A DNA stretch of 64,000 bases from Mycolicibacterium frederiksbergense (GTDB lineage Bacteria; Actinomycetota; Actinomycetes; Mycobacteriales; Mycobacteriaceae): contig NZ_CP038799.1 of the NCBI RefSeq assembly GCF_012223425.1, forward strand, positions 5,688,249-5,752,248, read 5' to 3'. Made by a program: the position numbers and the translations under genes. This document shows positions 30,949 to 40,680 of this stretch, piece by piece. The notes under the pieces are model-generated. The model saw only the letters and a program-made list of their open reading frames with translations. It was not told where the DNA came from and ran no database searches. Numbering within the stretch: the first letter of the stretch is position 1; every line of letters begins with the position of its first letter.

Positions 30949-31920
30949 ATGCATGCCATCGAAGTTGCCCAGACCGGCGGACCCGAGGTCCTGAACTACG
31001 TCGAGAAGGATGCGCCGTCGCCCGGCCCCGGTCAGGTGCTGATCAAGGCCGAGGCCATCGGCGTGAACTTCATCGACACCTACTTCCGCTCGGGGCAGTA
31101 CCCGCGCGAACTGCCGTTCGTCTCGGGCAGCGAGGTGTGCGGCACCGTTGCCGCCGTGGGTGAGGATGTCGCGGCGCTGACCGTCGGAGACCGGGTGGTC
31201 ACCGCCAACGCCGTCGGCGCCTACGCCGATTTCTCCGTCGCCCCAGCCGATTACGTCGCCTACGTGCCAGACGGGGTGGCGCCGGACGCGGTGGCATCGG
31301 CACTGCTGAAGGGGATGACGGCGCACTACCTGCTGAAGTCCGTGTACGCCGTGCAGTCCAACGACACAATTCTGGTGCACGCCGGTGCCGGCGGTGTGGG
31401 TCTGATCCTGACCCAGTGGGCCACCAGCATGGGGACCCGGGTGATCACCACCGCGTCCACCCCGGAGAAGGCCGAGCTGTCCCGGCAGGCCGGCGCGGTC
31501 GAGGTGTTGGAGTACCCGGAGGACGCCGAGGAGTTCGGCGCCACCGTCAAACGGCTGAGCAACGGCGGGGTCGCCGCGGTGTACGACGGGGTGGGAGCCT
31601 CCACCTTCGAGGCCAGCCTGGCCAGCCTCGCGGTGCGCGGCACGCTGGCCCTGTTCGGCGCCGCCAGCGGGCCGGTGCCCGCGTTCGATCCGCAGCGGCT
31701 CAACACGGCGGGTTCGGTGTTCCTGACCCGGCCCAGTCTGGACGCCTACACCCGGACCGCCGACGAGTTCGCCTGGCGGGCAGGCGAAGTGATCAACGCC
31801 ATCGCCGACGGTTCGATCACCATCACGGTCAGCGAGCGCTACCCGCTGGCCGAGGCCGCACGGGCGCACACCGATCTGCAGGGCCGCCGGACCGTCGGCT
31901 CCGTCGTCCTGGTGCCTTAA
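30949..31920 (+). CDS. qor: Quinone oxidoreductase (zinc-free MDR family)
   Basis: A 323-residue NADPH-dependent quinone reductase, medium-chain dehydrogenase fold without zinc ligands. The N-terminal catalytic domain includes VNFIDTYFRSGQYP, and the Rossmann motif is AGAGGVGLILTQWA. It corresponds to Rv1454c. I chose ATG 30949 because MHAIEV matches the family N-terminus; there is no room for a leader, so it may be leaderless. The stop overlaps the opposing DUF4349 gene by 4 bp. Confidence 0.9.
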   Translation: MHAIEVAQTGGPEVLNYVEKDAPSPGPGQVLIKAEAIGVNFIDTYFRSGQYPRELPFVSGSEVCGTVAAVGEDVAALTVGDRVVTANAVGAYADFSVAPADYVAYVPDGVAPDAVASALLKGMTAHYLLKSVYAVQSNDTILVHAGAGGVGLILTQWATSMGTRVITTASTPEKAELSRQAGAVEVLEYPEDAEEFGATVKRLSNGGVAAVYDGVGASTFEASLASLAVRGTLALFGAASGPVPAFDPQRLNTAGSVFLTRPSLDAYTRTADEFAWRAGEVINAIADGSITITVSERYPLAEAARAHTDLQGRRTVGSVVLVP

Positions 31921-32798
31921 CGGCGCGCGCGTACCACCCGGTACAGACCGAACAGCAGTGCCAGCCCCACGACCGCGGCGCCGACCCAGGGCAGCAGCAG
32001 ACCGACGAGCAGCAACAGGTTCGACCCGGTGTCGACCAGCGCATCCCAGCCGCGTTCCATCTGGCCGAGGAAGCCTCGGTACTCCTCGGGGGCGGGTCCC
32101 CCGACGATGGGAGCGATCAGGTCGACGGTGACGGTGCTGTAAGAGATCTGCTCCCCCAGCGCCGCGCGTTGCGCGCGCAGGCTGTCCAGATCCGCCTGCC
32201 GCTGCGACAGGGCGCTTTCCGCCTCGATCAGCGCCGACGGGTCCCGGGCGTCGCGCATGATCGCCAGCAGGCGGTCCACCGAGGTCTGCAGCGCCTTGAT
32301 GCGGGCATCCAGGTCGACGCGCTGGCTGGTCACGTCCTCGGCCTGCATGTCCAGTGACTCGACGGTGCCCAGACCTTTCAGCCCGTCGATGACGCCGTCG
32401 AGCTTGTCGGCGGGCACCCGCAGGGTGAGGGTGATCCGGGCCCGGTCCAGCGCCGACCCGCCGTACTCCGTGCGACCGTCCACCCGCCCGCCGGCCTCGG
32501 TGACGATCGCCGACGCCCGGTCAGCCGCGGCCGGCGGGTCATCGGCGGTGACCGAGATGGTGGCCGTCTTGACGACGTCGCGTTGCACCTGGGGTGGCGC
32601 CTTCGGCGCGTCCTGCGGCACCGGGCCGGTGAGCGGCATGGTCTCCGCGGCCGAGCCACCACCGGCCTTGAAATCCTCGGCCGTGCCCGGCGCACCCGGC
32701 GGGGATCCGGCCGAGCAGGCCGCAAGGGCGAACACCACGACGAGGCCGGCCATGGCTCGGAACAGCCACCCGATGATCATGATCGTCATGGTAGACAT
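31917..32798 (-). CDS. DUF4349 lipoprotein
   Basis: A ~293-residue envelope protein. A lipoprotein signal peptide ends in ALAAC (Cys28 from this start). DUF4349 follows, with VVKTATISVTADDPPAAADR, TLRVPADKLDGVIDGL and a coiled-coil segment SALIEAESALSQRQADLDSL. A single C-terminal transmembrane helix lies near residues 260–285, ending in basic residues. Anchoring at both ends is unusual but typical of this family. Function unknown. ATG 32789 is an alternative start. Confidence 0.82.
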   Translation of the reverse strand: MSTMTIMIIGWLFRAMAGLVVVFALAACSAGSPPGAPGTAEDFKAGGGSAAETMPLTGPVPQDAPKAPPQVQRDVVKTATISVTADDPPAAADRASAIVTEAGGRVDGRTEYGGSALDRARITLTLRVPADKLDGVIDGLKGLGTVESLDMQAEDVTSQRVDLDARIKALQTSVDRLLAIMRDARDPSALIEAESALSQRQADLDSLRAQRAALGEQISYSTVTVDLIAPIVGGPAPEEYRGFLGQMERGWDALVDTGSNLLLLVGLLLPWVGAAVVGLALLFGLYRVVRARR

Positions 32799-32819
32799 TC
32801 GCCACACCGGCACCGCTGC

Positions 32820-33788
32820 TTATGGCCGGGAAGCGGCCCTGCCCTCGACGGGCTGCGCCGCCGGAAAGGTCCAGGTTCCGTCCAGGATCTCCGGGCGCGG
32901 CCGGTACAACCGCACGATGTAGTTCCACCCGTCGGTGATCGGCAACAGATTGGGCCCCTGCTCGCCACCGAAACCGATGATGGTGCTTCCGTCGGCTTCC
33001 CGGACCGCGGTGATGTTGTTCACCGAGTAGGCGTTCTGCGGGTTGGGCGCGAAATAGCCGCTCTTGTCGTAGACGGTGACCGACCAGAAACCATCCACCG
33101 GAACGTCTTTGACGACGAGTCTGTGCACGGTGGCGCCGTCGTTCGCGACCGGGACGACCGAGAGGTAGAACGCATCGCGCTCGGGGTTCCCGCCCCACGC
33201 ATAGGCCGTCCCGATGAGGTGGCGCACCGGATCGACCTCCGCTTTCTCCCCGAAGGTGCGCAAGCTGTCGGGCACTGTCGTCGACAACGTGATCAGCGCG
33301 TCGCGCACCGTCTTCTGGCTGACCGGATCCCAGTCCGGCACCGCGAAGCTGCCCGGTCCACCGGGCTGAGAGACGGCGATGGCGTCCTGCAGTGCGTGTA
33401 CCGCGGCGAGGTCGGCGGCATCGTCGGGGTCGACCAGAGTGCGTAGGGCCGTGGCGATGTACCTGGTGCCGGCGTCCGCCCGGGTGATGGTGAGTTCGGC
33501 CGGTGCATAGACGACGGCCGGCACATAGTGGTCCTCGGTGATGACCTGCAGGGACATGAAGCGTCCGGCGCTGTCGGGCAGCGTGACGGTCACGGGACCG
33601 GCATCGAGGTCGAACACCCCGGCCGAGTACAGCGTGTCGCGGTTCTGCCGGATCACCAGCTGTTCGTCGACCGGGCTCAGTTCCCGGAAGTGGTGCAGCG
33701 CGCCGAAGCCGTCACCTCCGACGATATTGCCGAAGTACAGGTCAGATTCGGCACGGCCGAAATTGTCGGGGCTGACATGCAGGGTCAT
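32820..33788 (-). CDS. DUF1254/DUF1214 domain protein
   Basis: A 322-residue protein. The N-terminal half matches DUF1254 (VIRQNRDTLYSAGVFDL, then GRFMSLQVITEDHYV). The C-terminal half matches DUF1214 (DGFWSVTVYDKSGYF, then GPNLLPITDGWNYIVRLYRP). The pair is common in actinobacteria and proteobacteria and has no established biochemistry. ATG 33788 is used because upstream in-frame sequence is not coding-like. No signal peptide is visible from this start. It lies 16 bp downstream of ctaB on the same strand. Confidence 0.82.
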   Translation of the reverse strand: MTLHVSPDNFGRAESDLYFGNIVGGDGFGALHHFRELSPVDEQLVIRQNRDTLYSAGVFDLDAGPVTVTLPDSAGRFMSLQVITEDHYVPAVVYAPAELTITRADAGTRYIATALRTLVDPDDAADLAAVHALQDAIAVSQPGGPGSFAVPDWDPVSQKTVRDALITLSTTVPDSLRTFGEKAEVDPVRHLIGTAYAWGGNPERDAFYLSVVPVANDGATVHRLVVKDVPVDGFWSVTVYDKSGYFAPNPQNAYSVNNITAVREADGSTIIGFGGEQGPNLLPITDGWNYIVRLYRPRPEILDGTWTFPAAQPVEGRAASRP

Positions 33789-33804
33789 ACACGGACCGTA
33801 ATGG

Positions 33805-34731
33805 TCAGAACAGCTGCGGCAGGGCCATTGCGGAATCCACGGCCAGCGCACAGAACACGACGGCCAGGTAGTTGTTGGACTGCAGGAACAGCCTTAGCGG
33901 CTTGACCGGCTCCCCGCGTTTCACGCCCGCGTAGAGCTGATGGGCCATCACCAGGAACCAGGCACCGGCCAGGGCCGCCACCGACGCATACAACCAGCCG
34001 GTGGCCAGTGCGAGGCTCAGCGTGGTCAGCACCGTCAGCCAGGTATAGATCAGGATCTGGCGGGTGACCTGGCGTTCGGTGGCGACGACGGGCAGCATCG
34101 GCACCCCGGCGGCTTTGTAGTCTTCCTTGTAGCGCATGGCCAACGCCCAGGTGTGCGGCGGCGTCCAGAAGAAGATGATCAGGAACATCACCAGCGCCGG
34201 CCACTGGATCGTGCCGGTGACCGCCGACCAGCCGATCATCACCGGCATACACCCGGCGGCGCCGCCCCACACCACGTTCTGCGAGGTGCGGCGTTTGAGC
34301 AGCAGGGTGTAGACGAACACGTAGAAGGCGATGGTCGCCAGCGCCAGCACGCCGGAGAGCAGATTGGTGGTCCACCACAACCAGGCGAAGGACCCCGCGG
34401 TCAGCACCAGCCCGAAGATCAGCGCATGCCGGGTCGGCACCGACGCCTTGGCCAGCGGCCGCAGGGCGGTTCGCTTCATCACCTTGTCGATGTCGGCGTC
34501 AGCGACGCAGTTCAGGGTGTTGGCACCGGCGGCGGCCATCATGCCGCCGATCAGGGTGTTCAGGATGAGCAGCGGGTCAACGGTGCCACGATCGGCCAGC
34601 AGCATGGCCGGGATCGTCGTGACCAGCAACAGCTCGATCACACGCGGCTTCGTCAGCGCCAGGTACGAAAGAACCGTGGTTCGTATCCGATTCGGTGCGC
34701 CACTGACCGGCCGGCGCTCGCGAATGCTCAC
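33805..34731 (-). CDS. ctaB: Protoheme IX farnesyltransferase (heme O synthase)
   Basis: A 308-residue UbiA-type prenyltransferase with multiple membrane helices that adds farnesyl to heme B. The two Asp-rich substrate motifs are NCVADADIDKVMKRT and YKEDYKAAGVPMLPV. GTG 34731, preceded by GAGGAG, gives the length typical of Rv1451. It is divergent from tkt across a 220-bp shared promoter region. It supplies heme O to CtaA (19.7 kb). Confidence 0.95.
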   Translation of the reverse strand: MSIRERRPVSGAPNRIRTTVLSYLALTKPRVIELLLVTTIPAMLLADRGTVDPLLILNTLIGGMMAAAGANTLNCVADADIDKVMKRTALRPLAKASVPTRHALIFGLVLTAGSFAWLWWTTNLLSGVLALATIAFYVFVYTLLLKRRTSQNVVWGGAAGCMPVMIGWSAVTGTIQWPALVMFLIIFFWTPPHTWALAMRYKEDYKAAGVPMLPVVATERQVTRQILIYTWLTVLTTLSLALATGWLYASVAALAGAWFLVMAHQLYAGVKRGEPVKPLRLFLQSNNYLAVVFCALAVDSAMALPQLF

Positions 34732-34951
34732 GCAAATAACTCCTCGGGCGACGGTCACGCGGGCTTCTACTACAGACGATGGTAGACCGCACCGCAGTCG
34801 GCTCCGCACCGCAGGGTGGGTGTGGCGAGTTTGTCCAGCGTTAACGGACGCCTAAACCTGCACCAACCGGTCTGCGGTGGATGACTCCGCCGCACTAGGC
34901 TGTTTGAGGTAGCGACGTCCGCAGCGCAGAGAAATTTTAGGAGTGAAGGTA

Positions 34952-37042
34952 GTGACCACCGCCGAAGAGATAACTGCCCTCACGCAACCGAACCACCCCG
35001 ACGACTGGTCCGACCTCGACACCGTCGCGGTCGACACCGTGCGCGTGCTGGCCGCGGATGCGGTCCAGAAGGTCGGCAACGGCCACCCCGGTACCGCGAT
35101 GAGCCTCGCCCCGCTGGCCTACACCCTGTTCCAGCGCCAGCTGCAGCACGACCCGTCCGACACCCACTGGCTGGGCCGGGACCGCTTCGTGTTGTCGTGT
35201 GGGCATTCCAGCCTCACCATCTACCTGCAGCTTTTCCTGGGTGGCTTCGGTCTGGAGATCGAAGACATCGAGGCGCTGCGCACCTTCAAGTCCAAGACCC
35301 CGGGGCACCCCGAGTTCCGGCACACCAAGGGTGTCGAGATCACCACCGGCCCGCTGGGCCAGGGACTGGCCTCGGCCGTCGGTATGGCCATGGCCGCCCG
35401 CTACGAGCGCGGCCTGTTCGACCCCGATGCCCCCGCCGGCGAGAGCCCGTTCGACCACCACATCTACGTCATCGCCTCCGACGGCGACATCGAAGAGGGC
35501 GTGACCAGCGAGGCCTCCTCGTTGGCCGGCACCCAGCAGCTGGGCAACCTGATCGTCTTCTATGACAAGAACCACATCTCCATCGAGCACGACACCGACA
35601 TCGCGTTGAGCGAGAACGTGGCCGACCGGTACCGCGCCTACGGCTGGCACGTCCAGGAAATCGTCGGCGGCGAGAACGTGGTCGCCATCGAGGAGGCCAT
35701 CGCCGAGGCCAAGAAGGTGACCGACAAGCCGTCGTTCATCGCCATCCGCACCATCATCGGCTACCCGGCCCCCACGAAGATGAACACCGGTGGCGTACAC
35801 GGCTCGGCGCTCGGTGACGACGAGGTCGCGGCCACCAAGAAGATCCTCGGCTTCGACCCGGACAAGAAGTTCGAGGTCCGCCCCGAGGTGATCGAGCACA
35901 CCCGCAAGCTCGTCGACCGTGGCCGCGAGGCACATGAGAAGTGGCAGACCGGCTTCGACGCGTGGGCCGAGCGTGAGCCCGAGCGCAAGCAGCTGCTGGA
36001 CCGCCTGACGGCCGAGGAACTGCCCGAGGACTGGGATGCCGACATCACCTACTGGGAGCCCGGCTCCAAGGCGGTCGCCACCCGCGCCGCCTTCGGCCAG
36101 GTGCTCAACGACGTGGCCCCGAAGCTGCCCGAATTGTGGGGTGGCTCAGCCGATCTCGCCGGCAGTAACAACACCACCATCAAGGGCGTGAAATCGTTCG
36201 GTCCGCCGAGCATCTCCACCGAGGACTTCACCGCCGACTGGTACGGCCGGGTGCTGCACTTCGGTATCCGCGAGCACGCCATGGGTTCGATCCTTTCCGG
36301 CATCGTGCTGCACGGTCCGACCCGCGCCTTCGGCGGAACGTTCCTGCAGTTCTCCGATTACATGCGCCCCGCGGTCCGACTGGCCTCGCTGATGGTGATC
36401 GACACCATCTACATCTGGACCCACGATTCCATCGGTCTGGGTGAGGACGGCCCCACCCACCAACCGATCGAGCACCTGTCCGCGTTGCGCGCCATCCCGA
36501 ACCTGTCCGTCGTGCGCCCGGGTGACCCGAACGAGACGGCGTACGCGTGGAAGAGCATCATCGCCCGCGGCAACACGGCAGGCCCGGTCGGATTCATCCT
36601 CACCCGCCAGGGCGTTCCGGTCCTGGAAGGCACCGACTCCGACGGGGTGGCCAAGGGCGGATACGTGCTCGGCGGTGACAACGCGGCCGATGCCGAGGTG
36701 ATCATCATCGCGACCGGTTCCGAGCTTCAGCTCGCCGTCGAGGCCAAGAAGTTGTTGGCCGACAAGGACATCGTGGCCGCCGTGGTGTCGATGCCCTGTG
36801 TCGAGTGGTTCGAGTCCCAGCCCAAGGAGTACCGCGATTCGGTGCTGCCGCCCGACGTGTCCGCGCGCGTCGCGGTCGAGGCCGGGATCGCGCAGTCCTG
36901 GCACAAGCTCGTCGGCGACACCGGCGAGATCATCTCGATCGAGCACTACGGCGAATCCGCCGATGACAAGACGTTGTTCCGTGAGTTCGGCTTCACCGCT
37001 GAAGCCGTCGTCGCTGCTGCCGAACGCACTTTGGACAACTGA
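34952..37042 (+). CDS. tkt: Transketolase
   Basis: A 696-residue thiamine-diphosphate enzyme of the non-oxidative pentose phosphate pathway. The N-terminal GNGHPGTAMSLAPLAY, the cofactor motif SDGDIEEGVTSE and the pyrimidine-domain GIREHAMGS are all intact. GTG 34952 is preferred over GTG 34943 because AGGAG sits 8 nt before it and known homologs start with MTT. It leads the run tkt–tal–zwf–opcA–pgl. Confidence 0.96.
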   Translation: MTTAEEITALTQPNHPDDWSDLDTVAVDTVRVLAADAVQKVGNGHPGTAMSLAPLAYTLFQRQLQHDPSDTHWLGRDRFVLSCGHSSLTIYLQLFLGGFGLEIEDIEALRTFKSKTPGHPEFRHTKGVEITTGPLGQGLASAVGMAMAARYERGLFDPDAPAGESPFDHHIYVIASDGDIEEGVTSEASSLAGTQQLGNLIVFYDKNHISIEHDTDIALSENVADRYRAYGWHVQEIVGGENVVAIEEAIAEAKKVTDKPSFIAIRTIIGYPAPTKMNTGGVHGSALGDDEVAATKKILGFDPDKKFEVRPEVIEHTRKLVDRGREAHEKWQTGFDAWAEREPERKQLLDRLTAEELPEDWDADITYWEPGSKAVATRAAFGQVLNDVAPKLPELWGGSADLAGSNNTTIKGVKSFGPPSISTEDFTADWYGRVLHFGIREHAMGSILSGIVLHGPTRAFGGTFLQFSDYMRPAVRLASLMVIDTIYIWTHDSIGLGEDGPTHQPIEHLSALRAIPNLSVVRPGDPNETAYAWKSIIARGNTAGPVGFILTRQGVPVLEGTDSDGVAKGGYVLGGDNAADAEVIIIATGSELQLAVEAKKLLADKDIVAAVVSMPCVEWFESQPKEYRDSVLPPDVSARVAVEAGIAQSWHKLVGDTGEIISIEHYGESADDKTLFREFGFTAEAVVAAAERTLDN

Positions 37043-37086
37043 CCGCCCGGCGGTCGGAAGACAACTAGGAAGTAGGGCCAAACATC

Positions 37087-38202
37087 ATGTCTCAGAACCC
37101 GAATCTCGCAGCACTGTCGGCCGCAGGCGTCTCCGTGTGGCTCGACGACCTGTCCCGCGAGCGCCTCCAGACCGGCAACCTCGCCGAGCTGATCGCGACC
37201 AAGAGCATCGTCGGCGTCACCACCAACCCGTCGATCTTCCAGGCCGCGCTGTCCAAGGGCAACGCCTATGACGAGCAGGTCAACGAACTGGCCGCGACCG
37301 GCTCGGATGTGGACGCCACGATTCTGGCCGTCACCACCGACGATGTGCGCAACGCCTGCGATCTGTTCACCAAGCAGTACGAGGCCTCCGACGGTGTCGA
37401 CGGCCGGGTGTCCATCGAGGTCGACCCGCGCCTGGCGCATGACACCGAGAAGACCGTCGAACAGGCCAAAGAGCTCTGGAAGATCGTCGACCGGCCCAAC
37501 CTGCTCATCAAGATCCCGGCGACGCTGGCAGGTCTGCCCGCCATCACCGCGGTGATCGCCGAGGGCATCTCGGTGAACGTGACGCTGATCTTCTCGGTGG
37601 AGCGGCACCGCGCGGTGATCGACGCATACCTGAGTGGGCTGGAGAAGGCCAAGGACGCCGGTCACGATCTGTCCAAGATCCATTCCGTCGCTTCGTTCTT
37701 CGTGTCCCGGGTGGATAGCGAGATCGATGCCCGGTTGGAGAAGATCGGCACCCAGGCCGCGCTGGATCTGCGCGGTCAGGCCGGTGTGGCCAACGCCCGT
37801 CTCGCCTACGCCGCCTACGAAGAGGAGTTCGGTGGTGAGCGCTTCGCCGCACTGAAGGGCGCGGGAGCCCGGGCGCAGCGCCCGCTGTGGGCATCCACCG
37901 GCGTCAAGAACCCCGACTACTCGGACACCCTCTACGTCACCGAACTGGTGGCGCCCAACACGGTGAACACCATGCCGGAAAAGACTCTCGACGCGGTCGC
38001 CGACCACGGTGTGGTCACCGGTGACACCGTCAGCGGGACCGCTGATGCCGCCCAGGGCGTGTTCGACGGACTGGTCGAGGTCGGTGTCGATCTCGACGAT
38101 GTGTTCAAGGTCCTCGAAAAGGAGGGTGTGGACAAGTTCGAAAAGTCCTGGGCCGAGTTGCTCGAAGCCACCCAGGGACAGCTCGACGCCGCGAAGAAAT
38201 GA
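37087..38202 (+). CDS. tal: Transaldolase
   Basis: A 371-residue class I aldolase of the pentose phosphate pathway, of the longer actinobacterial TalB-like type. Key motifs are GVTTNPSIFQAALSKG and the Schiff-base lysine in LLIKIPAT. Located 44 bp after tkt; its stop overlaps the zwf start by 4 bp. Confidence 0.96.
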   Translation: MSQNPNLAALSAAGVSVWLDDLSRERLQTGNLAELIATKSIVGVTTNPSIFQAALSKGNAYDEQVNELAATGSDVDATILAVTTDDVRNACDLFTKQYEASDGVDGRVSIEVDPRLAHDTEKTVEQAKELWKIVDRPNLLIKIPATLAGLPAITAVIAEGISVNVTLIFSVERHRAVIDAYLSGLEKAKDAGHDLSKIHSVASFFVSRVDSEIDARLEKIGTQAALDLRGQAGVANARLAYAAYEEEFGGERFAALKGAGARAQRPLWASTGVKNPDYSDTLYVTELVAPNTVNTMPEKTLDAVADHGVVTGDTVSGTADAAQGVFDGLVEVGVDLDDVFKVLEKEGVDKFEKSWAELLEATQGQLDAAKK

Positions 38203-39737
38203 CCGAGACCGCTGCCGCCTGGCGAAACCCGCTGCGGGACAAACGCGACAAGCGCATGCCCCGGATCGCGGGGCCCTGCGCGGTGGTGATCTTCGGGGTC
38301 ACCGGAGACCTGGCCCGCAAGAAGCTGATGCCGGCGATCTACGACCTGGCCAACCGCGGTCTCCTGCCACCGAGTTTCGCGCTGGTCGGGTTCGCCCGGC
38401 GCGACTGGGCGGACGAGGACTTCTCCAAGGTCGTCTACGACGCCGTCAAACAGCACGCCCGCACACCGTTCCGCCAAGAGGTGTGGGACCGGCTCGCCGA
38501 GGGGTTCCGGTTCGTCCAGGGCGCTTTCGATGATGACGAGGCCTTCGGCCGGCTCGCCGAGACCCTGCACACCCTGGATACCGAACGCGGTACCGACGGC
38601 AATCATGCGTTCTACCTGTCGATCCCGCCGAAGGCGTTCCCGCAGGTGCTCGAGCAGCTGTCGCGGTCGGGTCTGGCCGAGAAGCCGGGCGACACCTGGA
38701 GCCGGGTCGTCATCGAGAAACCGTTCGGGCACGATCTGTCCAGCGCCGAGGAGCTCAACGCCCTGGTCAACAGCGTCTTTCCGGAATCCTCGGTGTTCCG
38801 CATCGACCACTACCTGGGCAAGGAGACGGTGCAGAACATCCTGGCGCTGCGGTTCGCCAATGAGATGTTCGAGCCCATCTGGAACGCGCATTACGTCGAC
38901 CACGTGCAGATCACCATGGCCGAGGACATCGGCCTCGGCGGACGTGGCGGTTACTACGACGGCGTCGGCGCCGCGCGCGATGTCATCCAGAACCACCTGA
39001 TCCAGCTGCTCGCGCTCACCGCGATGGAGGAGCCCGTCAACTTCTCCCCCGCAGAGTTGCAGGCCGAGAAGATCAAGGTGCTCGGCGCCAGCCGGCTCGC
39101 CGAGCCGCTGGACGAGACCACCTCCCGGGGTCAGTACGCGGCGGGCTGGCAGGGCGGCGAGAAGGTGGTCGGGCTGCTCGACGAGGAGGGATTCTCGAAG
39201 ACCTCCGGCACCGAGACCTTCGCGGCCATCACGGTCGACGTCGACACCCGCCGGTGGGCGGGCGTGCCGTTCTACCTGCGCACCGGAAAGCGCTTGGGCC
39301 GCAGGGTCACCGAGATCGCACTGGTCTTCAAGCGGGCGCCCCATCTGCCCTTCGACGCCACCATGACCGAAGAGCTGGGCAAGAACGCGCTGGTGATCCG
39401 GGTACAGCCCGATGAGGGCATCACCCTGCGGTTCGGGTCCAAGGTGCCCGGCAACGCCATGGAGGTCCGCGATGTCAGCATGGACTTCTCCTACGGCTCC
39501 GCGTTCGCCGAGGAGTCGCCCGAGGCCTACGAACGGCTGATCCTGGACGTGCTGCTGGGCGAGCCGTCGCTGTTCCCGGTCAATGCCGAAGTCGAATTGT
39601 CCTGGAAGATCCTGGATCCTGCGCTGGAGTACTGGGCGTCGCACGGCACACCGGACACCTACGAGTCGGGCACCTGGGGACCGGAGTCGGCCTTCGAGAT
39701 GCTGCACCGGACCGGGCGCGAATGGAGGCGACCGTGA
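38199..39737 (+). CDS. zwf: Glucose-6-phosphate 1-dehydrogenase
   Basis: A 512-residue enzyme for the first oxidative pentose phosphate step, making NADPH (or F420-independent reducing power). The NADP fold motif is FGVTGDLARKKL and the substrate signature RIDHYLGKE. It corresponds to zwf2 (Rv1447c). It is coupled to tal by ATGA overlap. The 31-bp gap to opcA includes GAGCGCTCGCGCGAAGAA, a variant of the GC-rich spacer elements seen elsewhere. Confidence 0.96.
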   Translation: MTETAAAWRNPLRDKRDKRMPRIAGPCAVVIFGVTGDLARKKLMPAIYDLANRGLLPPSFALVGFARRDWADEDFSKVVYDAVKQHARTPFRQEVWDRLAEGFRFVQGAFDDDEAFGRLAETLHTLDTERGTDGNHAFYLSIPPKAFPQVLEQLSRSGLAEKPGDTWSRVVIEKPFGHDLSSAEELNALVNSVFPESSVFRIDHYLGKETVQNILALRFANEMFEPIWNAHYVDHVQITMAEDIGLGGRGGYYDGVGAARDVIQNHLIQLLALTAMEEPVNFSPAELQAEKIKVLGASRLAEPLDETTSRGQYAAGWQGGEKVVGLLDEEGFSKTSGTETFAAITVDVDTRRWAGVPFYLRTGKRLGRRVTEIALVFKRAPHLPFDATMTEELGKNALVIRVQPDEGITLRFGSKVPGNAMEVRDVSMDFSYGSAFAEESPEAYERLILDVLLGEPSLFPVNAEVELSWKILDPALEYWASHGTPDTYESGTWGPESAFEMLHRTGREWRRP

Positions 39738-39768
39738 TGAGCGCTCGCGCGAAGAACCGAGGATCCCG

Positions 39769-40680
39769 ATGATCATCGATCTGCCGGACACCAACACCGG
39801 TGCCATCAACAAGAAGATCGTCGCCCTGCGCGAGGAGGGCGGTGCGATCACCCTGGGCCGGGTGCTCACGCTGGTGATCGCCCCGGATACCGAAGCGGTC
39901 CTGGAGGACTCGATCGAGGCGGCCAACGTCGCCAGCCGCGAGCACCCCTGCCGCGTCATCGTGGTGATCCCCGGGGACCGGCTGAGCACCGAGGCCCGCC
40001 TCGACGCCCAGCTGCGGGTCGGCAGCGATGCCGGCGCCAACGAGGTCGTGGTGCTGCGACTGTCCGGACCGCTGGCCAACCACGCCAGCAGCGTCGTCAC
40101 CCCGTTCCTGCTGCCCGACACCCCGGTGGTGACCTGGTGGCCGGATCTCGCGCCCGAGGTACCCGCACAGGATCCGCTGGGCCGCTTGGCGATCCGCCGG
40201 ATCACCGATGCCACCAACGGCGAGAACCCGTTGGCCTGCATCAAGAGCAGGCTGGCCGGATACACCGCCGGCGACACCGACCTGGCCTGGAGCCGGATCA
40301 CCTACTGGCGTGCCCTGCTGACCGCCGCAGTGGATCAGGCACCGCACGAGCCGATCACCGAGGTGGTGGTGTCCGGGCTGCGGGAAGAGCCTGCGCTCGA
40401 CATCCTGGCCGGCTGGCTGGTCGGCCGGCTGGACTGCCCCGTCACCCGCGCGGTCGGCGAGCTGAAGATCGAACTGACCCGGCCCAGCGAGACGATCACC
40501 CTGAGCCGCCCCCAGGAAGGGGTGACCGCGACGCTCACCCGCACCGGCAAGCCGGATGCCCAGATTCCGTTGGCCCGCAGGGAAACCCGCGACTGCCTGG
40601 CCGAAGACATGCGGCGCCTGGATGCCGATGAGATCTACTTGGAAGCGTTGCGCGGAATCGACAAGGTGACTTATGTCTGA
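39769..40680 (+). CDS. opcA: OpcA, glucose-6-phosphate dehydrogenase assembly protein
   Basis: A 303-residue protein that associates with and stabilises or activates G6PDH in cyanobacteria and actinobacteria. Typical features are the start MIIDLPDTNT, SREHPCRVIVVIPGD and DTPVVTWWPD. It corresponds to Rv1446c and lies between zwf and pgl, overlapping pgl by 8 bp. No catalytic motif is expected. Confidence 0.94.
   Translation: MIIDLPDTNTGAINKKIVALREEGGAITLGRVLTLVIAPDTEAVLEDSIEAANVASREHPCRVIVVIPGDRLSTEARLDAQLRVGSDAGANEVVVLRLSGPLANHASSVVTPFLLPDTPVVTWWPDLAPEVPAQDPLGRLAIRRITDATNGENPLACIKSRLAGYTAGDTDLAWSRITYWRALLTAAVDQAPHEPITEVVVSGLREEPALDILAGWLVGRLDCPVTRAVGELKIELTRPSETITLSRPQEGVTATLTRTGKPDAQIPLARRETRDCLAEDMRRLDADEIYLEALRGIDKVTYV

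Noticed and set aside
34732..34951. BlaI-type palindrome also upstream of ctaB
   Set aside because: CTACTACA...TGGTAG near 34768 is only loosely symmetric and lacks the TACA/TGTA core spacing seen at ctaA.
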